DNA of 64,000 bases from Spelaeicoccus albus (GCF_013409065.1 NZ_JACBZP010000001.1:3792518-3856517); one strand, 5' to 3'. Positions 1-9,843 are shown, counted from the stretch's first letter. Program-made: numbers and translations. Notes: a model not told the origin generated them from the sequence alone.

Positions 1-1512
1 GAAGCCGAGTACGCGAACCCGCCGGTCTGGGTCGGTGAAATGTACCTTGAGCTGCACCGCGGAACTTATACGTCGCAACTTCGCACAAAACAGGGAAATC
101 GCCGCAGCGAACACCTCTTGCGCGAAGCCGAACTATGGGCGGCGACGGCTGCCGTTCGAGCCGGGGCCGACTACCCCTACGACGAGTTGTCCACGGTCTG
201 GCACCAAGTGCTGCTGCAGCAGTTTCACGACATCTTGCCGGGCAGCTCGATTGCGTGGGTGGCGCAGGATGCCGAACGCCACTATGCGGATATCGCTGCA
301 CGGCTCGACCAGCTCATTGCCGATTCGGCGCGCCGACTCGTCGGGGACGGCGACCGAACACTCGTGTTGAACGCGGCGCCGCATGATCGCCACGGCGTAC
401 CGGCCATGGGAATCGCCGAACCGGTCGGAGCCGACGCCGGCGTCGAGGTAACCCGGGCTGGCGATGAGTACATGCTCGACAACGGCCGTATCCGAGCAGT
501 CGTGGATTCTTCCGGGCGGTTGACATCATTGCTCGACTACGCGACAGGCCGGGAAGCCGTCCCGGCGGGCGAATTCGGCAACTCGCTCGAGATCTATCGG
601 GATACGCCCAACCAATGGGATGCGTGGGATATCGATGCGCACTATCGACGGAATCGGCGGGTGCTGGACGCCGCCGACTCGGTGAGTCTCGTCCAGGAGG
701 ACGGCGATGTGCACGTCGTCGTCGAGAAGCATTTCGGCCGCTCGCAGATCAGGCAGACAATTTCGCTGGCCGCCGGCTCGGACTCGCTCGAGATCGCCAC
801 TGTCGTCGACTGGCACGAGGAAAAGAAGCTGCTCAAGGTCGCGTTTCCGCTCGATGTCCGGGCCGACCGGTCGGCGTCCGAAACTCAGTTCGGCCATGTC
901 TTCCGTCCGACGCACGAGAACACGTCGTGGGAAGCCGCGAAATTCGAGATCTGCGCCCACCGTTGGATTCACGTCGGCGAGCCCGGGTACGGCGTCGCGG
1001 TTGCGAACGATTCCACCTACGGCCACGACATCACGCGCGACGTGCGACCCGACGGCGGCACGACCACCTGGGTGCGGCCATCGCTGCTGCGCGCGCCGAC
1101 GTATCCCGATCCGCACAGCGACCAAGGCGAGCACACCATGCGTCTGACTGTTCGCCCCGGCGCGACGATCGCGGACGCCGTCGAAGAAGGCTACCGAGTG
1201 AATCTCACCGAGCGAACTCTCTCGGGCGGCCGGAGCGTCGACCCGTTGGTGACCGTCTCGAATCCGGCCGTCGTGGTCGAGGCCGTGAAACTTGCGGATG
1301 ATCGGAGCGGCGACGTCGTCGTGCGATTGTATGAATCCCGCGGCGAGCGCTCCGGCGCCACCGTCGCCGCAACGTTCGCCGCCGCGGGGACTACGGTGAC
1401 CGATCTCTTGGAACGGGACATCGAAGCTCCCGCCGGCGTTCACCTGGAGCAGCAATCGGCGACCGTGACGCTGCGTCCGTTCCAAATACTGACGCTGCGG
1501 TTCGCGCGGTAG
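1..1512 (+). CDS. alpha-mannosidase, GH38 family (5' end outside window)
   Basis: The reading frame is open from base 1 and ends with TAG at 1510-1512, so this is the C-terminal part (503 residues) of a protein that starts upstream. The first residues include the block VGEMYLELHRGTYTSQ, and the motif FHDILPGSSI lies about 85 residues in; both are typical of the central region of glycoside hydrolase family 38 alpha-mannosidases, which act on alpha-mannosides with a zinc-dependent retaining mechanism. The remainder matches the beta-sandwich C-terminal domains of the family. Full-length members are about 1000 residues, so roughly half is missing, including the N-terminal catalytic barrel with most metal ligands. 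No signal peptide can be assessed. The gene converges on the DUF6350 gene, with a large palindrome between them. Confidence 0.9.
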   Translation, partial: EAEYANPPVWVGEMYLELHRGTYTSQLRTKQGNRRSEHLLREAELWAATAAVRAGADYPYDELSTVWHQVLLQQFHDILPGSSIAWVAQDAERHYADIAARLDQLIADSARRLVGDGDRTLVLNAAPHDRHGVPAMGIAEPVGADAGVEVTRAGDEYMLDNGRIRAVVDSSGRLTSLLDYATGREAVPAGEFGNSLEIYRDTPNQWDAWDIDAHYRRNRRVLDAADSVSLVQEDGDVHVVVEKHFGRSQIRQTISLAAGSDSLEIATVVDWHEEKKLLKVAFPLDVRADRSASETQFGHVFRPTHENTSWEAAKFEICAHRWIHVGEPGYGVAVANDSTYGHDITRDVRPDGGTTTWVRPSLLRAPTYPDPHSDQGEHTMRLTVRPGATIADAVEEGYRVNLTERTLSGGRSVDPLVTVSNPAVVVEAVKLADDRSGDVVVRLYESRGERSGATVAATFAAAGTTVTDLLERDIEAPAGVHLEQQSATVTLRPFQILTLRFAR

Positions 1513-1647
1513 GCCGCGGCTTCAACCGTCGGGCACGGTTCGCAGGGTGGAGCGCGGCGGTTCACACGGTGGCGGCCAGGTACGCACCGTGGAGGCCGGC
1601 GCTGATTCCGGTCCGCCGAGTGGTGGCGAATGGTGGTGCCCTTCCAT

Positions 1648-1704
1648 CGAGTGGTGGTGAATGGCTGAATTTCGTGCCGAAATTCAGCCATTCACCACCA
1701 CTCG
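1648..1704. repeat. perfect palindrome, family A copy 1
   Basis: Two 26-bp arms (1648-1673 and 1679-1704) are exact reverse complements around a 5-base loop. The arm begins CGAGTGGTGGTGAATGG. A further half copy (CGAGTGGCGAATGG-like) lies at about 1617-1636. The same outer stem sequence recurs at 13.87 kb and 57.55 kb, while the inner part of the stem differs between copies. It lies between convergent genes, so it could act as a bidirectional terminator, but the recurrence suggests a dispersed REP-like element. Confidence 0.85.
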
Positions 1705-1740
1705 GCGCGGGAGGAAGGGCGCGGGAAGGCAGAAAGGGCG

Positions 1741-1782
1741 GGAAAGGCGGAAGCACCGGTGGGAAAGGCGGAAGCACCGGTG
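1741..1782. repeat. 21-bp direct tandem repeat, two copies
   Basis: The 21-bp unit GGAAAGGCGGAAGCACCGGT+G occurs twice in perfect tandem (1741-1761 and 1762-1782), followed by a degenerate third start. It lies in the purine-rich intergenic stretch between the family A palindrome and the 3' end of the DUF6350 gene. Function unknown. Confidence 0.8.
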
Positions 1783-1804
1783 GGAAGGCGGAGGCGCAGG
1801 CGGG

Positions 1805-3172
1805 TCAGTCTTGGCGGCGAGTGCCGGACGACGCGAATTTGCGTTCCGCGCTACGCGCGCCGGAGGCGATCTGTTCGGCTGCCTTGCGGGATGTCGGCAC
1901 AATGCGCGGTCCGGCCAAAAGGGCCAGTGCCGCTCCGACGAAGGCGCCGGCCGCGCCGATCAGCGCGAATTGCACGGCGTGCGGCCCGGTCGTCATCAAC
2001 AGACCCGGGCCGACCGGGCCGCCGGACAACCCGCCAAGCACCCCAAGCAGCACTCCGGTTCCCACCCCGATCGACGCCGACGCGATCAGTTGTTCGGGCC
2101 ACGCGTCGATGCCCTTGGCCAGCATCCACCAGCCGGCCGCCAGCCCCGCCAGGGCCGGAACGACCACGAAGACACCCGCCCAATCAACCGCGTCGGTCGG
2201 TATTCCGGCGAGGACCGGGACGGCGGGAATCGGCCCGATGGTCGTACCGAACGGCGAGATGCTGCTGCCCGTCCCGAGTACGAATCCGGGGCCGGTCATC
2301 CAGCTGGACGCCCACACGACTAGGTTCGGGAGTGCCAACAGCTGGCCGAACGACAGCACTATTGCCCCGGTGCCGGTCGCTCCGAGCGTGCCGTACAGCG
2401 CCGCGAACTGGTGATGATGGACGATGATCGTCACGACAACCAACACGAACCCGGCCGCCAGAATGATCCCCGTACACAGGAGGACGGCGCGCACGGACGC
2501 CGCGGCAAAGTCGACGACGCCCTCGCCGACGAGCCCGACAAGTTTGGCGCGCAGCTTCGTCTGCGGATAGTCGTCCGCATCGTTTCGGTGCTTCTTCGGC
2601 AGGCGCAGCACGCCGACTCCGCCGGCTATGAGAGCCACCAGGAATGCGCCGCCGGCTGCTTGCCAGGGGTGTGTCGGCAACGGCTGCCGGCCCATGGCCG
2701 CCGATGTCGCGAGCGCGATCGCCCCGTAGACGACCGCCATGCACACCCACGAGATCAACGAAAAGTATCGAGAGACGGTGCCGGTACGCGCGGCTTTGCG
2801 TCGGGCCCGTGTGATGCCGCCGGCGATCGTCAGACGTCGTCCGGCCCGGTAGCACAGCCAAATCGGCAATGCCGTCACGAGCCACGGGACGAACCCGAAA
2901 CTCCCTCCGTCGTACGACACGGGCGCGCCGTGGCTGAGCAGCCAGACCTGCACGCTTGCCGCCACGACGGTGAACAACGTGCCGAGCGGGGACGTGCTCA
3001 AGATCCAGGCGATCACCGATACGACGGCCAGCATGATGATGCCGAGCAATGCGGCCTGTACACCTTCAAGGACCCCTAATGTCCATGGCGATCTGGTTCC
3101 GTCGTCACGGACATCGACACCGACGCTGGCGCGTTTCGGTGTCGGCTTGATGCGGGGGCGTCGTGAAGTCAT
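1805..3172 (-). CDS. DUF6350 family multi-pass membrane protein (PerM-like)
   Basis: The product is 455 residues and is almost entirely hydrophobic helices (about ten membrane segments) after a basic N-terminus rich in Arg/Lys. The composition and motifs resemble the actinobacterial DUF6350 family, whose mycobacterial relatives are sometimes named cell division protein PerM; a role in the division or stress envelope is known only for some relatives, so the function here is inference. The ATG at 3170-3172 (protein start MTSRRPRIKP) was chosen over an in-frame upstream extension to 3343 because the extension is Arg/Cys-rich and unlike the family. It is a single gene, with the next gene starting divergently at 3434. 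The C-terminus is charged and cytoplasmic-looking. Confidence 0.75.
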   Translation of the reverse strand: MTSRRPRIKPTPKRASVGVDVRDDGTRSPWTLGVLEGVQAALLGIIMLAVVSVIAWILSTSPLGTLFTVVAASVQVWLLSHGAPVSYDGGSFGFVPWLVTALPIWLCYRAGRRLTIAGGITRARRKAARTGTVSRYFSLISWVCMAVVYGAIALATSAAMGRQPLPTHPWQAAGGAFLVALIAGGVGVLRLPKKHRNDADDYPQTKLRAKLVGLVGEGVVDFAAASVRAVLLCTGIILAAGFVLVVVTIIVHHHQFAALYGTLGATGTGAIVLSFGQLLALPNLVVWASSWMTGPGFVLGTGSSISPFGTTIGPIPAVPVLAGIPTDAVDWAGVFVVVPALAGLAAGWWMLAKGIDAWPEQLIASASIGVGTGVLLGVLGGLSGGPVGPGLLMTTGPHAVQFALIGAAGAFVGAALALLAGPRIVPTSRKAAEQIASGARSAERKFASSGTRRQD

Positions 3173-3433
3173 GAGGGCTCTATTGTTTCGCGAGCACCCG
3201 CCGATTCCGGCCTCCGACACGCGTGGTCTACCTGACAACCCGCTGAATACCGGCAGCCTGCGGTACTGTAGCGCGTGCACTCGTGATGCAGTATCGCTAT
3301 ACTGCTTACGCGGTCCCATCCCGCACGTCCAGATTCGCGACACACAGTCCTTGCTGTGCCGTGATCCGAACTAATTTCATACTGCCAGATATCGCATCCC
3401 CCACTTCCGTGGCCTCACACTCGGAGTCGACAT

Positions 3434-4831
3434 ATGACCGACGGACCCAATTCGAACCCCCAACCCCCGAATTCGGGGCAAGGCGGCCCCGGCCAGGGCC
3501 AGCCGTACGGCGGCAATCAGCCGCCGTCGCAGCCCCCGAACAACCCGCCCGGAAACCAGCCAGGCCAGCAGGGCGGCTACGGACAACAGCCCCAGCAGGG
3601 CCAGCCCTACGGCGCTTCCGGCCCCGGGCAAGGCGGCTACGGACAACAGCCGCAACAGGGCCAGCCCTACGGCGCTTCCGGCCCCGGGCAGGGCGGCTAC
3701 GGACAACAGCCCCAGCAGGGCCAGCCCTACGGCGCTTCCGGCCCCGGACAAGGCGGCTACGGACAACAGCCCCAGCAGCAAAACCAGGCATACCCGGGCG
3801 GCCCGTACGGCGGCCCGCCGCAAAAGAAGAAGCTGAGCCGCGGTGCTAAAGGCGGCATCATCGGCGGCGGAATCGCGGTCATCCTGATTATCGCGCTTGT
3901 CGCCGGCTGGCTGATCGTCGGTCATTTGAACAAGACGCAGCACGGACCCGACAACGTCGTCGCCGATTACGTCAAGGCCATGAAGAACGGCGACGTCAAG
4001 GCGATGAACCAGATCGCGGAACCGGACATCACCGATGAGGCCGATGACACCCTGATGAAGGGGAAGGCCGCCAAGCAGGCGCTCAAGAGCGTCAGCGAAA
4101 TCGAGACCGGCGACCCGATCATCCGGGGCGACGAAGCACAAGAAACGCTGCGTTACAAGGTCGACGGGCATTCCCATTCGACGACGTTGAAGCTGCACAA
4201 GGACGGCAAGGAAGGCATCTTCTTCGACAAGTGGGAGCTTGAATCGCCGACCGTCAACAACATCAATGTTCGCGGCAGCAACATCGACACGGTTTCCGTG
4301 AACGGCAAGAACATCAAGCTCAAAGACGACGAGGCCAAGCTTGCGGCCTATCCGGGCTCGTACACCGTCGAGGTCGCTGATTCGAAGTACTTCGACGGCT
4401 CGTCCGAAAAGGTCGGACTCGGTTTCTCCAGTTCGTCGGTCTCCATCCCGTCCAGCGTGTCGCTGACCCGCGAGCCGAACGATGCCCTCGACGACGAGGT
4501 GAAGCGGCTCGTCAAGAAGAAGATCGAAGAGTGCGCCGCCACCACCGATCCGCGCACCACCGGCTGCCCCTTCTACAGCTCGAACAGCGATATCAAGAAG
4601 GGCACCGTCAAGTGGGACATCGGCTCGATTCCCGACATCAGCGTGAGCGCGACGTCCGACGGCTCAATCCGGTTCTACGCGACCTCGAGCCTGAAGGTTG
4701 ACTACAAGGCCAAGTCGAAGACGCGTTCGTCCGGCTACTGGCACCTGCGCTCCCCCGCCTCCGTTTATCTCTCCGGAACGGGCACGGTGAAGGGCGATAA
4801 GATCACCATCGAATTCTCGTCGGCAGCGTAA
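3434..4831 (+). CDS. Gln/Gly/Pro-rich repeat membrane protein with TcaA-like extracellular domains
   Basis: The 465-residue product has three parts. Residues 1-130 are a low-complexity cytoplasmic tail with three 20-residue repeats of the type GGYGQQPQQGQPYGASGPGQ. Residues about 137-162 form one membrane helix preceded by a Lys/Arg patch (KKKLSRGAK), so the C-terminus should face outside. Residues 165-465 form small extracellular domains; the VVADYVKAMKNGDVKAMNQ segment looks like the NTF2-like DUF4878 fold, and the NNINVRGSNIDTVSVNGK to YPGSYTVEV segment resembles a TcaA-type domain seen in envelope-stress or teicoplanin-resistance proteins. Function is not established. The ATG at 3434 has GGAG upstream. 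A strong terminator follows directly, so it is probably monocistronic. Confidence 0.7.
   Translation: MTDGPNSNPQPPNSGQGGPGQGQPYGGNQPPSQPPNNPPGNQPGQQGGYGQQPQQGQPYGASGPGQGGYGQQPQQGQPYGASGPGQGGYGQQPQQGQPYGASGPGQGGYGQQPQQQNQAYPGGPYGGPPQKKKLSRGAKGGIIGGGIAVILIIALVAGWLIVGHLNKTQHGPDNVVADYVKAMKNGDVKAMNQIAEPDITDEADDTLMKGKAAKQALKSVSEIETGDPIIRGDEAQETLRYKVDGHSHSTTLKLHKDGKEGIFFDKWELESPTVNNINVRGSNIDTVSVNGKNIKLKDDEAKLAAYPGSYTVEVADSKYFDGSSEKVGLGFSSSSVSIPSSVSLTREPNDALDDEVKRLVKKKIEECAATTDPRTTGCPFYSSNSDIKKGTVKWDIGSIPDISVSATSDGSIRFYATSSLKVDYKAKSKTRSSGYWHLRSPASVYLSGTGTVKGDKITIEFSSAA
3572..3778 (+). repeat. 60-bp in-frame tandem repeats, 3.4 copies
   Basis: Units start at 3572, 3632, 3692 and (partial) 3752. The DNA copies are nearly identical, differing at only a few third positions such as CCCCAG/CCGCAA. 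Because the repeats are conserved at the nucleotide level rather than only in protein, they look recently duplicated and prone to copy-number change in multiples of 20 residues. Confidence 0.9.
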
Positions 4832-4842
4832 CCGGCGGAAAG

Positions 4843-4881
4843 TTCGGGCGGCGGCAGCAATGCCGCCGCCCGAATTTTTTT
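4843..4881 (+). terminator. intrinsic terminator
   Basis: A 14-bp GC-rich perfect stem (4843-4856 with 4861-4874) closes a GCAA tetraloop and is followed by seven T residues (4875-4881). It lies 11 bases after the stop codon of the TcaA-like gene. Confidence 0.95.
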
Positions 4882-4897
4882 GCTCGCGGCCCGGCAG

Positions 4898-6316
4898 TCA
4901 GTCCGGCCAGCTCTGGCGTGCCGATTCGGGCCGCGCCGATTCATACCACGCCGCCGCCCGGAGCACCTCCGGATCGGCGAACCGTCGTCCGGCGATCTGC
5001 AGCCCGATCGTGCGGCCGTCGGACGTGAATCCGCAATTCACGGACGCCGCGGGCTGCTCGGACATGTTGTACGGCGCCGCGAATCCGATATGCGCCATGC
5101 CGACGGACGGATCATTGAATGGCATGGGCCATTCGGCCGGGAACGCCGCAACCGGGCTCACGGGCGAGAGAACCAGGTCGAAATCCTTCGTCGCTCCGAT
5201 GGTGGCGGCGCGGATCCGCATGATGTCCTGATAACACCGCAGTACCTCGGCTCCCGATACATCGGCGCCCTGACGGCACCAGTCCGCGACGTACGGAAGG
5301 ATTCGGCGCTGGTTGTCGATTGTCAACGCCTGGTAATCCACCCAGCTGCGCACCCGCCAAAACCGGTCCAGCGAATCGAGCAGCCGCTGACTCATGAACG
5401 GTTCGATTCGGCTCACCGCCGCGCCGTTACCGGCGAACAGGTCCGCGGCAGCCGTCACTGCCTGCGCGATTTCCGGATCGACGGCCATCCCGCACCCGGC
5501 GTCCACCTGCACCCCGATCTTCAGCCCGCGCACCGATCCGCGGACTCCGTCGGTGCCTGCCGCGGGCAGCGTCCAGTCGAGCTCGGCGGCAGGCAGGTGC
5601 GAATAATCGCGGACGTCGGGCCGCCCGATGACCGACATCATCACGGCGAGGTCGTCGACGCGCCTGGCCAAGGGGCCGGCGCACCGCCCCAGATACGGCG
5701 CGTCCAACGCGACCCTTCCATAGCTCGGCTTCAGCGTGGCCAAGCCCAACCACGTTCCGGGAAGCCGGATGGAGCCGCCGATGTCCGAACCGACGTGTAC
5801 GGGGCCGTACCCGGCAGCGGCCGCCGCGCCTGCGCCCGCGCTCGACCCGCCGGTCGTCAGCTTCGGGTCGATCGGGCTGCGGGTAATGCCGTGCAGACTG
5901 GACACGCCCGATGAGAGCATCCCCCAGTCGGGCATGGTGGTCGACCCGACTATGACGCCGCCCGATTCCTCGATCCGGTCGGTGATCGGCGCGTTGGCGG
6001 CGGCCGGCGGCTGGTCGTTGCCGGCGTTGCCCGACGGCATGCCGACGCCGCGGCGGGCCACGTTCTCCTTCACCGTCACCGGCACGCCGTCCAGAACGCC
6101 GCGCGGCGTTCCGGCACGCCACCGATCGGCGCTGGCGAGGGCGTCGCGTCGGACGGCGTCCGGGTCGTGCACGTAGAACGCGTTGATGACGGGCTCGAAC
6201 TCGCCGACTCGGGCCAGGACGGCGTCCGCGACCTCGACCGGAGACAAAGTTCCGGCAGCGTACCCGCCGGTCATGTCCGCTGCCGAGAGCCCGGCCAAAT
6301 CGCGTTCATTCGTCAT
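4898..6316 (-). CDS. amidase (amidase signature family)
   Basis: The 472-residue protein hydrolyses an amide bond; the substrate cannot be told from sequence. The Ser-cisSer-Lys triad of the amidase signature family is intact: Lys83 in VTVKENV, cis-Ser158 in [16 protein letters not shown], and nucleophile Ser182 in GSDIGGSIRLPG. Length matches the family (450-500). It has no signal peptide, so it is cytosolic. It is the last gene of the minus-strand run from clpS, 102 bases after the MFS gene, and may have its own expression. The ATG at 6316 is preceded by GGAG (in CTGGAGGAGATCACG). Gene names such as gatA are not justified because gatB/gatC are not adjacent. Confidence 0.9.
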   Translation of the reverse strand: MTNERDLAGLSAADMTGGYAAGTLSPVEVADAVLARVGEFEPVINAFYVHDPDAVRRDALASADRWRAGTPRGVLDGVPVTVKENVARRGVGMPSGNAGNDQPPAAANAPITDRIEESGGVIVGSTTMPDWGMLSSGVSSLHGITRSPIDPKLTTGGSSAGAGAAAAAGYGPVHVGSDIGGSIRLPGTWLGLATLKPSYGRVALDAPYLGRCAGPLARRVDDLAVMMSVIGRPDVRDYSHLPAAELDWTLPAAGTDGVRGSVRGLKIGVQVDAGCGMAVDPEIAQAVTAAADLFAGNGAAVSRIEPFMSQRLLDSLDRFWRVRSWVDYQALTIDNQRRILPYVADWCRQGADVSGAEVLRCYQDIMRIRAATIGATKDFDLVLSPVSPVAAFPAEWPMPFNDPSVGMAHIGFAAPYNMSEQPAASVNCGFTSDGRTIGLQIAGRRFADPEVLRAAAWYESARPESARQSWPD

Positions 6317-6418
6317 CGTGATCTCCTCCAGTGCTCGTGCAGGGGGTGCGATTCGTCATCTTACGACCCGGAAACCTCCGGCCGGGCCGGCCGGGTGAGA
6401 TTGGGAGGGACCGCGCTG

Positions 6419-7636
6419 TCATGCGCGCCGGCGCAGCTGCGCCGTCACGCCGGCCCCGATGATGATCGCTGCCGCTGACACGGCGAGCACGCCGGCCGTG
6501 AGAAGCCCGGCCGTGAGCGCCACGCCCCAAAGGATCCCTCCGACCCAGAGCCCGCCGTCCACGGACAGGTTCCACACCACCGACGCCGGGCCGGAATCCA
6601 GCCGGCGCATCGCCACGTGCAACGTGACGGTTTGCACGATCCCGACTCCGAGACCGATGAGCAGTCCGGATGCGATCACGGCCGCCGAGCCGCCGACGAG
6701 AACCCCCACGACGCCGCCGGCCGCGAGCAGGACGGCGCCCGTCGTCGCCGCGCCGCCCGCTTCGACCTTGGCCTCCAATTCGCCGCCGATACCGCGCCCC
6801 AGCGCATTACCCGCTTGAACGGCGAAGACCACGACGGCGGCGCGTCCGTAGGCCGAGGCCAGCACCGGCAAGCTCGACAGTCCGTGCGACAGCACGACCA
6901 CTGCCGCGAGCAGGAGAGACAGCACGAGCCACGGAGCATTGGCGACCAGTGACGGCCGAGTTCGCGGCTTCCTTTCCGTTCCCGACGAGGCTTGCGCATT
7001 AGTGGTGGATTCGCCGGATTCGCCCGAATTGTCGACGTTGTCGACGGACGGCCCGCTCGGGGTCCTGCCGACTCCGGCCGGGATCCCGAATGACAGACCT
7101 GCGGCGATGATCCCGGCCGCGAAGGCGCATATGCCGAACACGGGCGACGAGAAAGTGAGTGCGAGTTGCACTCCGGCAGGCGAGCCCAGCGCCGACGCGG
7201 CCATGGTGAAGAGCCCGTAGGTGCCCAGTGCCCGTCCCAACTTGGTCGGGGGCACCAGCAGCGCCACCCCCTGCGCGCCGGCCACGATGAGAACGCCGAA
7301 GCCCGCTCCCGTTGCGACGGCCCCGATGAGCAGCGTGGGGGTCGCTGCGGCCATGCCGGTCACGAGCGCGCCCGCCGCCAGCAGCAGGGCCGAGCCTGTC
7401 AGTACGTACCGGAGCGACAGCCGGCGTACCAGTGCCGGGGTGAAGACCTGCACGCCCATGACGAATGCCATCATGGTGCCGACGAACACGCTGCTCAGCC
7501 CGGGAGCGTCCGCGCGAGTGACCGGGATGAGGGAGTACAGCGTGAAAAAGATCGCCACGCTGACAGAGACAGTCGCCGTCAGCGACACTAATGCCGCCGG
7601 CGACCGTGACGAGGATCGGCGAGCGGGAAATTTCAC
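6419..7636 (-). CDS. MFS transporter
   Basis: A 405-residue, 12-helix major facilitator protein. After a short basic N-terminus ([12 protein letters not shown]) the hydrophobic segments begin at about residue 14. The loop between helices 6 and 7 (about residues 200-230) is hydrophilic and Ser/Thr/Asp/Asn-rich. Start overlaps the rdgB stop by 4 bases (ATGA), so the two are translationally coupled. The substrate is unknown; the layout resembles small drug or metabolite exporters of the family. Being downstream of rdgB/rph in the same operon says little about its function. Confidence 0.8.
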   Translation of the reverse strand: MKFPARRSSSRSPAALVSLTATVSVSVAIFFTLYSLIPVTRADAPGLSSVFVGTMMAFVMGVQVFTPALVRRLSLRYVLTGSALLLAAGALVTGMAAATPTLLIGAVATGAGFGVLIVAGAQGVALLVPPTKLGRALGTYGLFTMAASALGSPAGVQLALTFSSPVFGICAFAAGIIAAGLSFGIPAGVGRTPSGPSVDNVDNSGESGESTTNAQASSGTERKPRTRPSLVANAPWLVLSLLLAAVVVLSHGLSSLPVLASAYGRAAVVVFAVQAGNALGRGIGGELEAKVEAGGAATTGAVLLAAGGVVGVLVGGSAAVIASGLLIGLGVGIVQTVTLHVAMRRLDSGPASVVWNLSVDGGLWVGGILWGVALTAGLLTAGVLAVSAAAIIIGAGVTAQLRRRA

Positions 7637-8253
7637 CCGGCGAGGGCCTCCACGATGTGGGGGCGCAGCGCGCGGAACGCCTGTCCGCGATGGGACAGTC
7701 GGTTCTTTTCCGCCGGCTCGAGTTCGGCGGCCGTACGGCCGCCGGGGTCACCGTCGACGCGCAGGATCGGATCGTAACCGAATCCGTTCCGCCCGCGCGG
7801 TGAAAATTCCAGCGTGCCGGGGAAGTACCCGTGTTCGACGTGCTCGGCGCCGTCCGGAGTCACCAGGGCGGCCGCGCACACGAACCGGGCGGCCCGGTGG
7901 GCCTCGGGAACGTCGGACAGCTGGGCAAGCAGCAGTTCGAGATTCGCCAGATCGTCGCCGTGCGTGCCCGACCAGCGGGCAGAGAAGACACCGGGCGACC
8001 CGCCCAGCACGTCCACGGCCAGGCCCGAGTCGTCGGCGATCGACGGCAGCCCGGTGAACTCGGCGGTCGCCCTGGCCTTCAGCAATGCGTTCTCGGCGAA
8101 CGTCACCCCGGTTTCGCGCACGTCCGGAACGTCGAGCTGCGCCGACGAGGCGACGTCCGGCGCACCGGCGTGCATCTCCAGGATGGCCCGCAACTCGACG
8201 AGCTTTCCTTCGTTGCGCGTTGCCAGCACGATCCGCGGAGCCCGGCCCGTCAT
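7633..8253 (-). CDS. rdgB: non-canonical purine NTP pyrophosphatase (RdgB/HAM1)
   Basis: A 206-residue Ham1/RdgB protein that hydrolyses dITP, ITP and XTP to the monophosphates plus pyrophosphate and keeps deaminated purines out of nucleic acids. Family motifs are clear: the N-terminal [13 protein letters not shown] block, [13 protein letters not shown] for metal/substrate contact, the segment [12 protein letters not shown], and the C-terminal [10 protein letters not shown]. Length is standard. It overlaps rph upstream and the MFS gene downstream by 4 bases each. The rph-rdgB pair is common in bacteria. Confidence 0.95.
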   Translation of the reverse strand: MTGRAPRIVLATRNEGKLVELRAILEMHAGAPDVASSAQLDVPDVRETGVTFAENALLKARATAEFTGLPSIADDSGLAVDVLGGSPGVFSARWSGTHGDDLANLELLLAQLSDVPEAHRAARFVCAAALVTPDGAEHVEHGYFPGTLEFSPRGRNGFGYDPILRVDGDPGGRTAAELEPAEKNRLSHRGQAFRALRPHIVEALAG

Positions 8254-9017
8254 GCCCGGGCGTCCTCGCTCAACGCGGCGTTCTGGATCTTTGTCAGGTC
8301 GGCGCCGCCGGCGACCGCCAGGTCGAGCAGCTTGTCGAGTTCGGCGCGGTTGAACGGCGCGCCTTCGGCGGTGCCCTGTACTTCGACGAAGTCGCCGGTG
8401 CCGGTCATCACAACGTTCATATCGGTTTCGGCGCGCACGTCTTCGACGTAGGCCAGGTCGAGCATCGGCGTCCCGTCAATCACGCCGACGCTGACTGCCG
8501 AGACCGATCCGGTCAGCGGGTTCGCGTTCTTTGGGATGTCGCCGGCGGCCTTGCCGGTGGCAACGGCGTCGGCAAGCGCCACATAGGCGCCCGTGATCGC
8601 CGCCGTGCGGGTGCCGCCGTCGGCCTGGAGCACATCGCAGTCAAGCACGATGGTGTTCTCGCCGAGGGCGTCCACGTCGACAATGGCGCGCAAGCTGCGG
8701 CCGACCAGCCGGGAGATCTCATGCGTGCGCCCGCCGATTTTTCCCTTGACGGACTCGCGGGAATTGCGCGTGTTCGTTGCGCGCGGCAACATCGCGTATT
8801 CGGCAGTCACCCAGCCCTTGCCGCTGCCCTTGCGCCAGCGCGGCACGCCGGCCGTGAACGAGGCGGCGCACAGGACTCGGGTGCGGCCGAATTCGACGAG
8901 CACGCTGCCTTCGGCGTGATCGAGCCAGTTGCGCGTGATGGTCACCTCGCGCAGCTGGTCGACGGCGCGCCCGTCGGCGCGGGACTGCGTCGGCTCTTGG
9001 TGGGTCTGCGATGTCAT
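8250..9017 (-). CDS. rph: ribonuclease PH
   Basis: A 255-residue phosphorolytic 3'-5' exoribonuclease that trims tRNA 3' ends. Recognised from the RNase PH core: [13 protein letters not shown], the [17 protein letters not shown] segment with the arginine-rich substrate loop, [17 protein letters not shown]-like helix, and the [19 protein letters not shown] phosphate-binding block. Its start overlaps the stop of the upstream MBL hydrolase by 4 bases and its stop overlaps rdgB by 4 bases, indicating one coupled operon. Confidence 0.95.
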   Translation of the reverse strand: MTSQTHQEPTQSRADGRAVDQLREVTITRNWLDHAEGSVLVEFGRTRVLCAASFTAGVPRWRKGSGKGWVTAEYAMLPRATNTRNSRESVKGKIGGRTHEISRLVGRSLRAIVDVDALGENTIVLDCDVLQADGGTRTAAITGAYVALADAVATGKAAGDIPKNANPLTGSVSAVSVGVIDGTPMLDLAYVEDVRAETDMNVVMTGTGDFVEVQGTAEGAPFNRAELDKLLDLAVAGGADLTKIQNAALSEDARA

Positions 9018-9829
9018 GAGACTCCTTCGGTTGTGTAGACGGCGCCGGTGGCGGCCAGGTCGATCGGGCCGGAAAAACGGCGCGCGGCCCCGGCGGACGT
9101 GCGCTGCGGGTCGTTCCAGGCCGGGATGTGGGTGAGGACGAGTCGGCGGGCGCCGGCGTCGGCGGCGACGCTGCCGGCGCGGTATCCGGTCATGTGGATG
9201 CCGCGCACTTCGTCACGGCCCTCGTGAAAGGCGGCCTCGCACAGCAACAGGTCGGCGCCGGCGGCCGCATCGCGCAACGCATCGCATTCGTCGGTGTCGC
9301 CGGAGTAGGCCACTACGTGCCCGGCGGCGTCCTCGAGCCGCAGGCCGTACGCTTCGACCGGGTGATCGACGAGGAACGGCGTCACACGCAACGGACCGAC
9401 CCGGAATTCGGTGCGGTCGGACCAGTCCGTGAACGTGTAGACGGTGTTCAGATCGCTGCTGCCGGGTTCCTCGTGCCGGCCGGGAGCCGCGCCCGGGGCT
9501 GTGAAGTACGCGGCGCCGAGCCGCTCGGCCGCGCCGGGCGGCGCGTAAACGGGCAGCTTGCCCTGCCGCGCGCCGTCCGGGGCATACCTGGCGTACACGA
9601 ACATGCCGGTGAGATCGAGGCAGTGATCCGGGTGCAGGTGGGTGAGCAGGACGGCGTCCAGCTCGTTCGGGTTCGCAAAGCGCTGCAATGCGCCGAGCGC
9701 GCCCGACCCGAAGTCAAGAGCGATGCGCCAGTTGCGTCCGGCCTCATCGGTCGTCTCGACGAGATAGCACGAGGCCGGCGACTCGGGGCCCGGATACGAT
9801 CCGGCGCATCCGATGACTGTCAATTTCAC
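9014..9829 (-). CDS. MBL-fold metallo-hydrolase
   Basis: A 271-residue metallo-beta-lactamase-fold hydrolase of the RNase Z/cyclic phosphodiesterase-like type. The metal-binding motif HLHPDH sits at residues 64-69 (THLHPDHC) and further ligands are offered by the [11 protein letters not shown] and [10 protein letters not shown] segments. The start is a GTG at 9827-9829; an AAGGAG ribosome site lies 10 bases upstream, and no in-frame ATG fits. A longer open frame continues upstream but overlaps murI out of frame and is spurious. A gene of this family regularly lies between murI and rph in actinobacteria. Substrate unknown; cyclic nucleotide or tRNA 3'-end processing are possibilities. Confidence 0.85.
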   Translation of the reverse strand: MKLTVIGCAGSYPGPESPASCYLVETTDEAGRNWRIALDFGSGALGALQRFANPNELDAVLLTHLHPDHCLDLTGMFVYARYAPDGARQGKLPVYAPPGAAERLGAAYFTAPGAAPGRHEEPGSSDLNTVYTFTDWSDRTEFRVGPLRVTPFLVDHPVEAYGLRLEDAAGHVVAYSGDTDECDALRDAAAGADLLLCEAAFHEGRDEVRGIHMTGYRAGSVAADAGARRLVLTHIPAWNDPQRTSAGAARRFSGPIDLAATGAVYTTEGVS

Positions 9830-9843
9830 GTGATGCTCACTCC

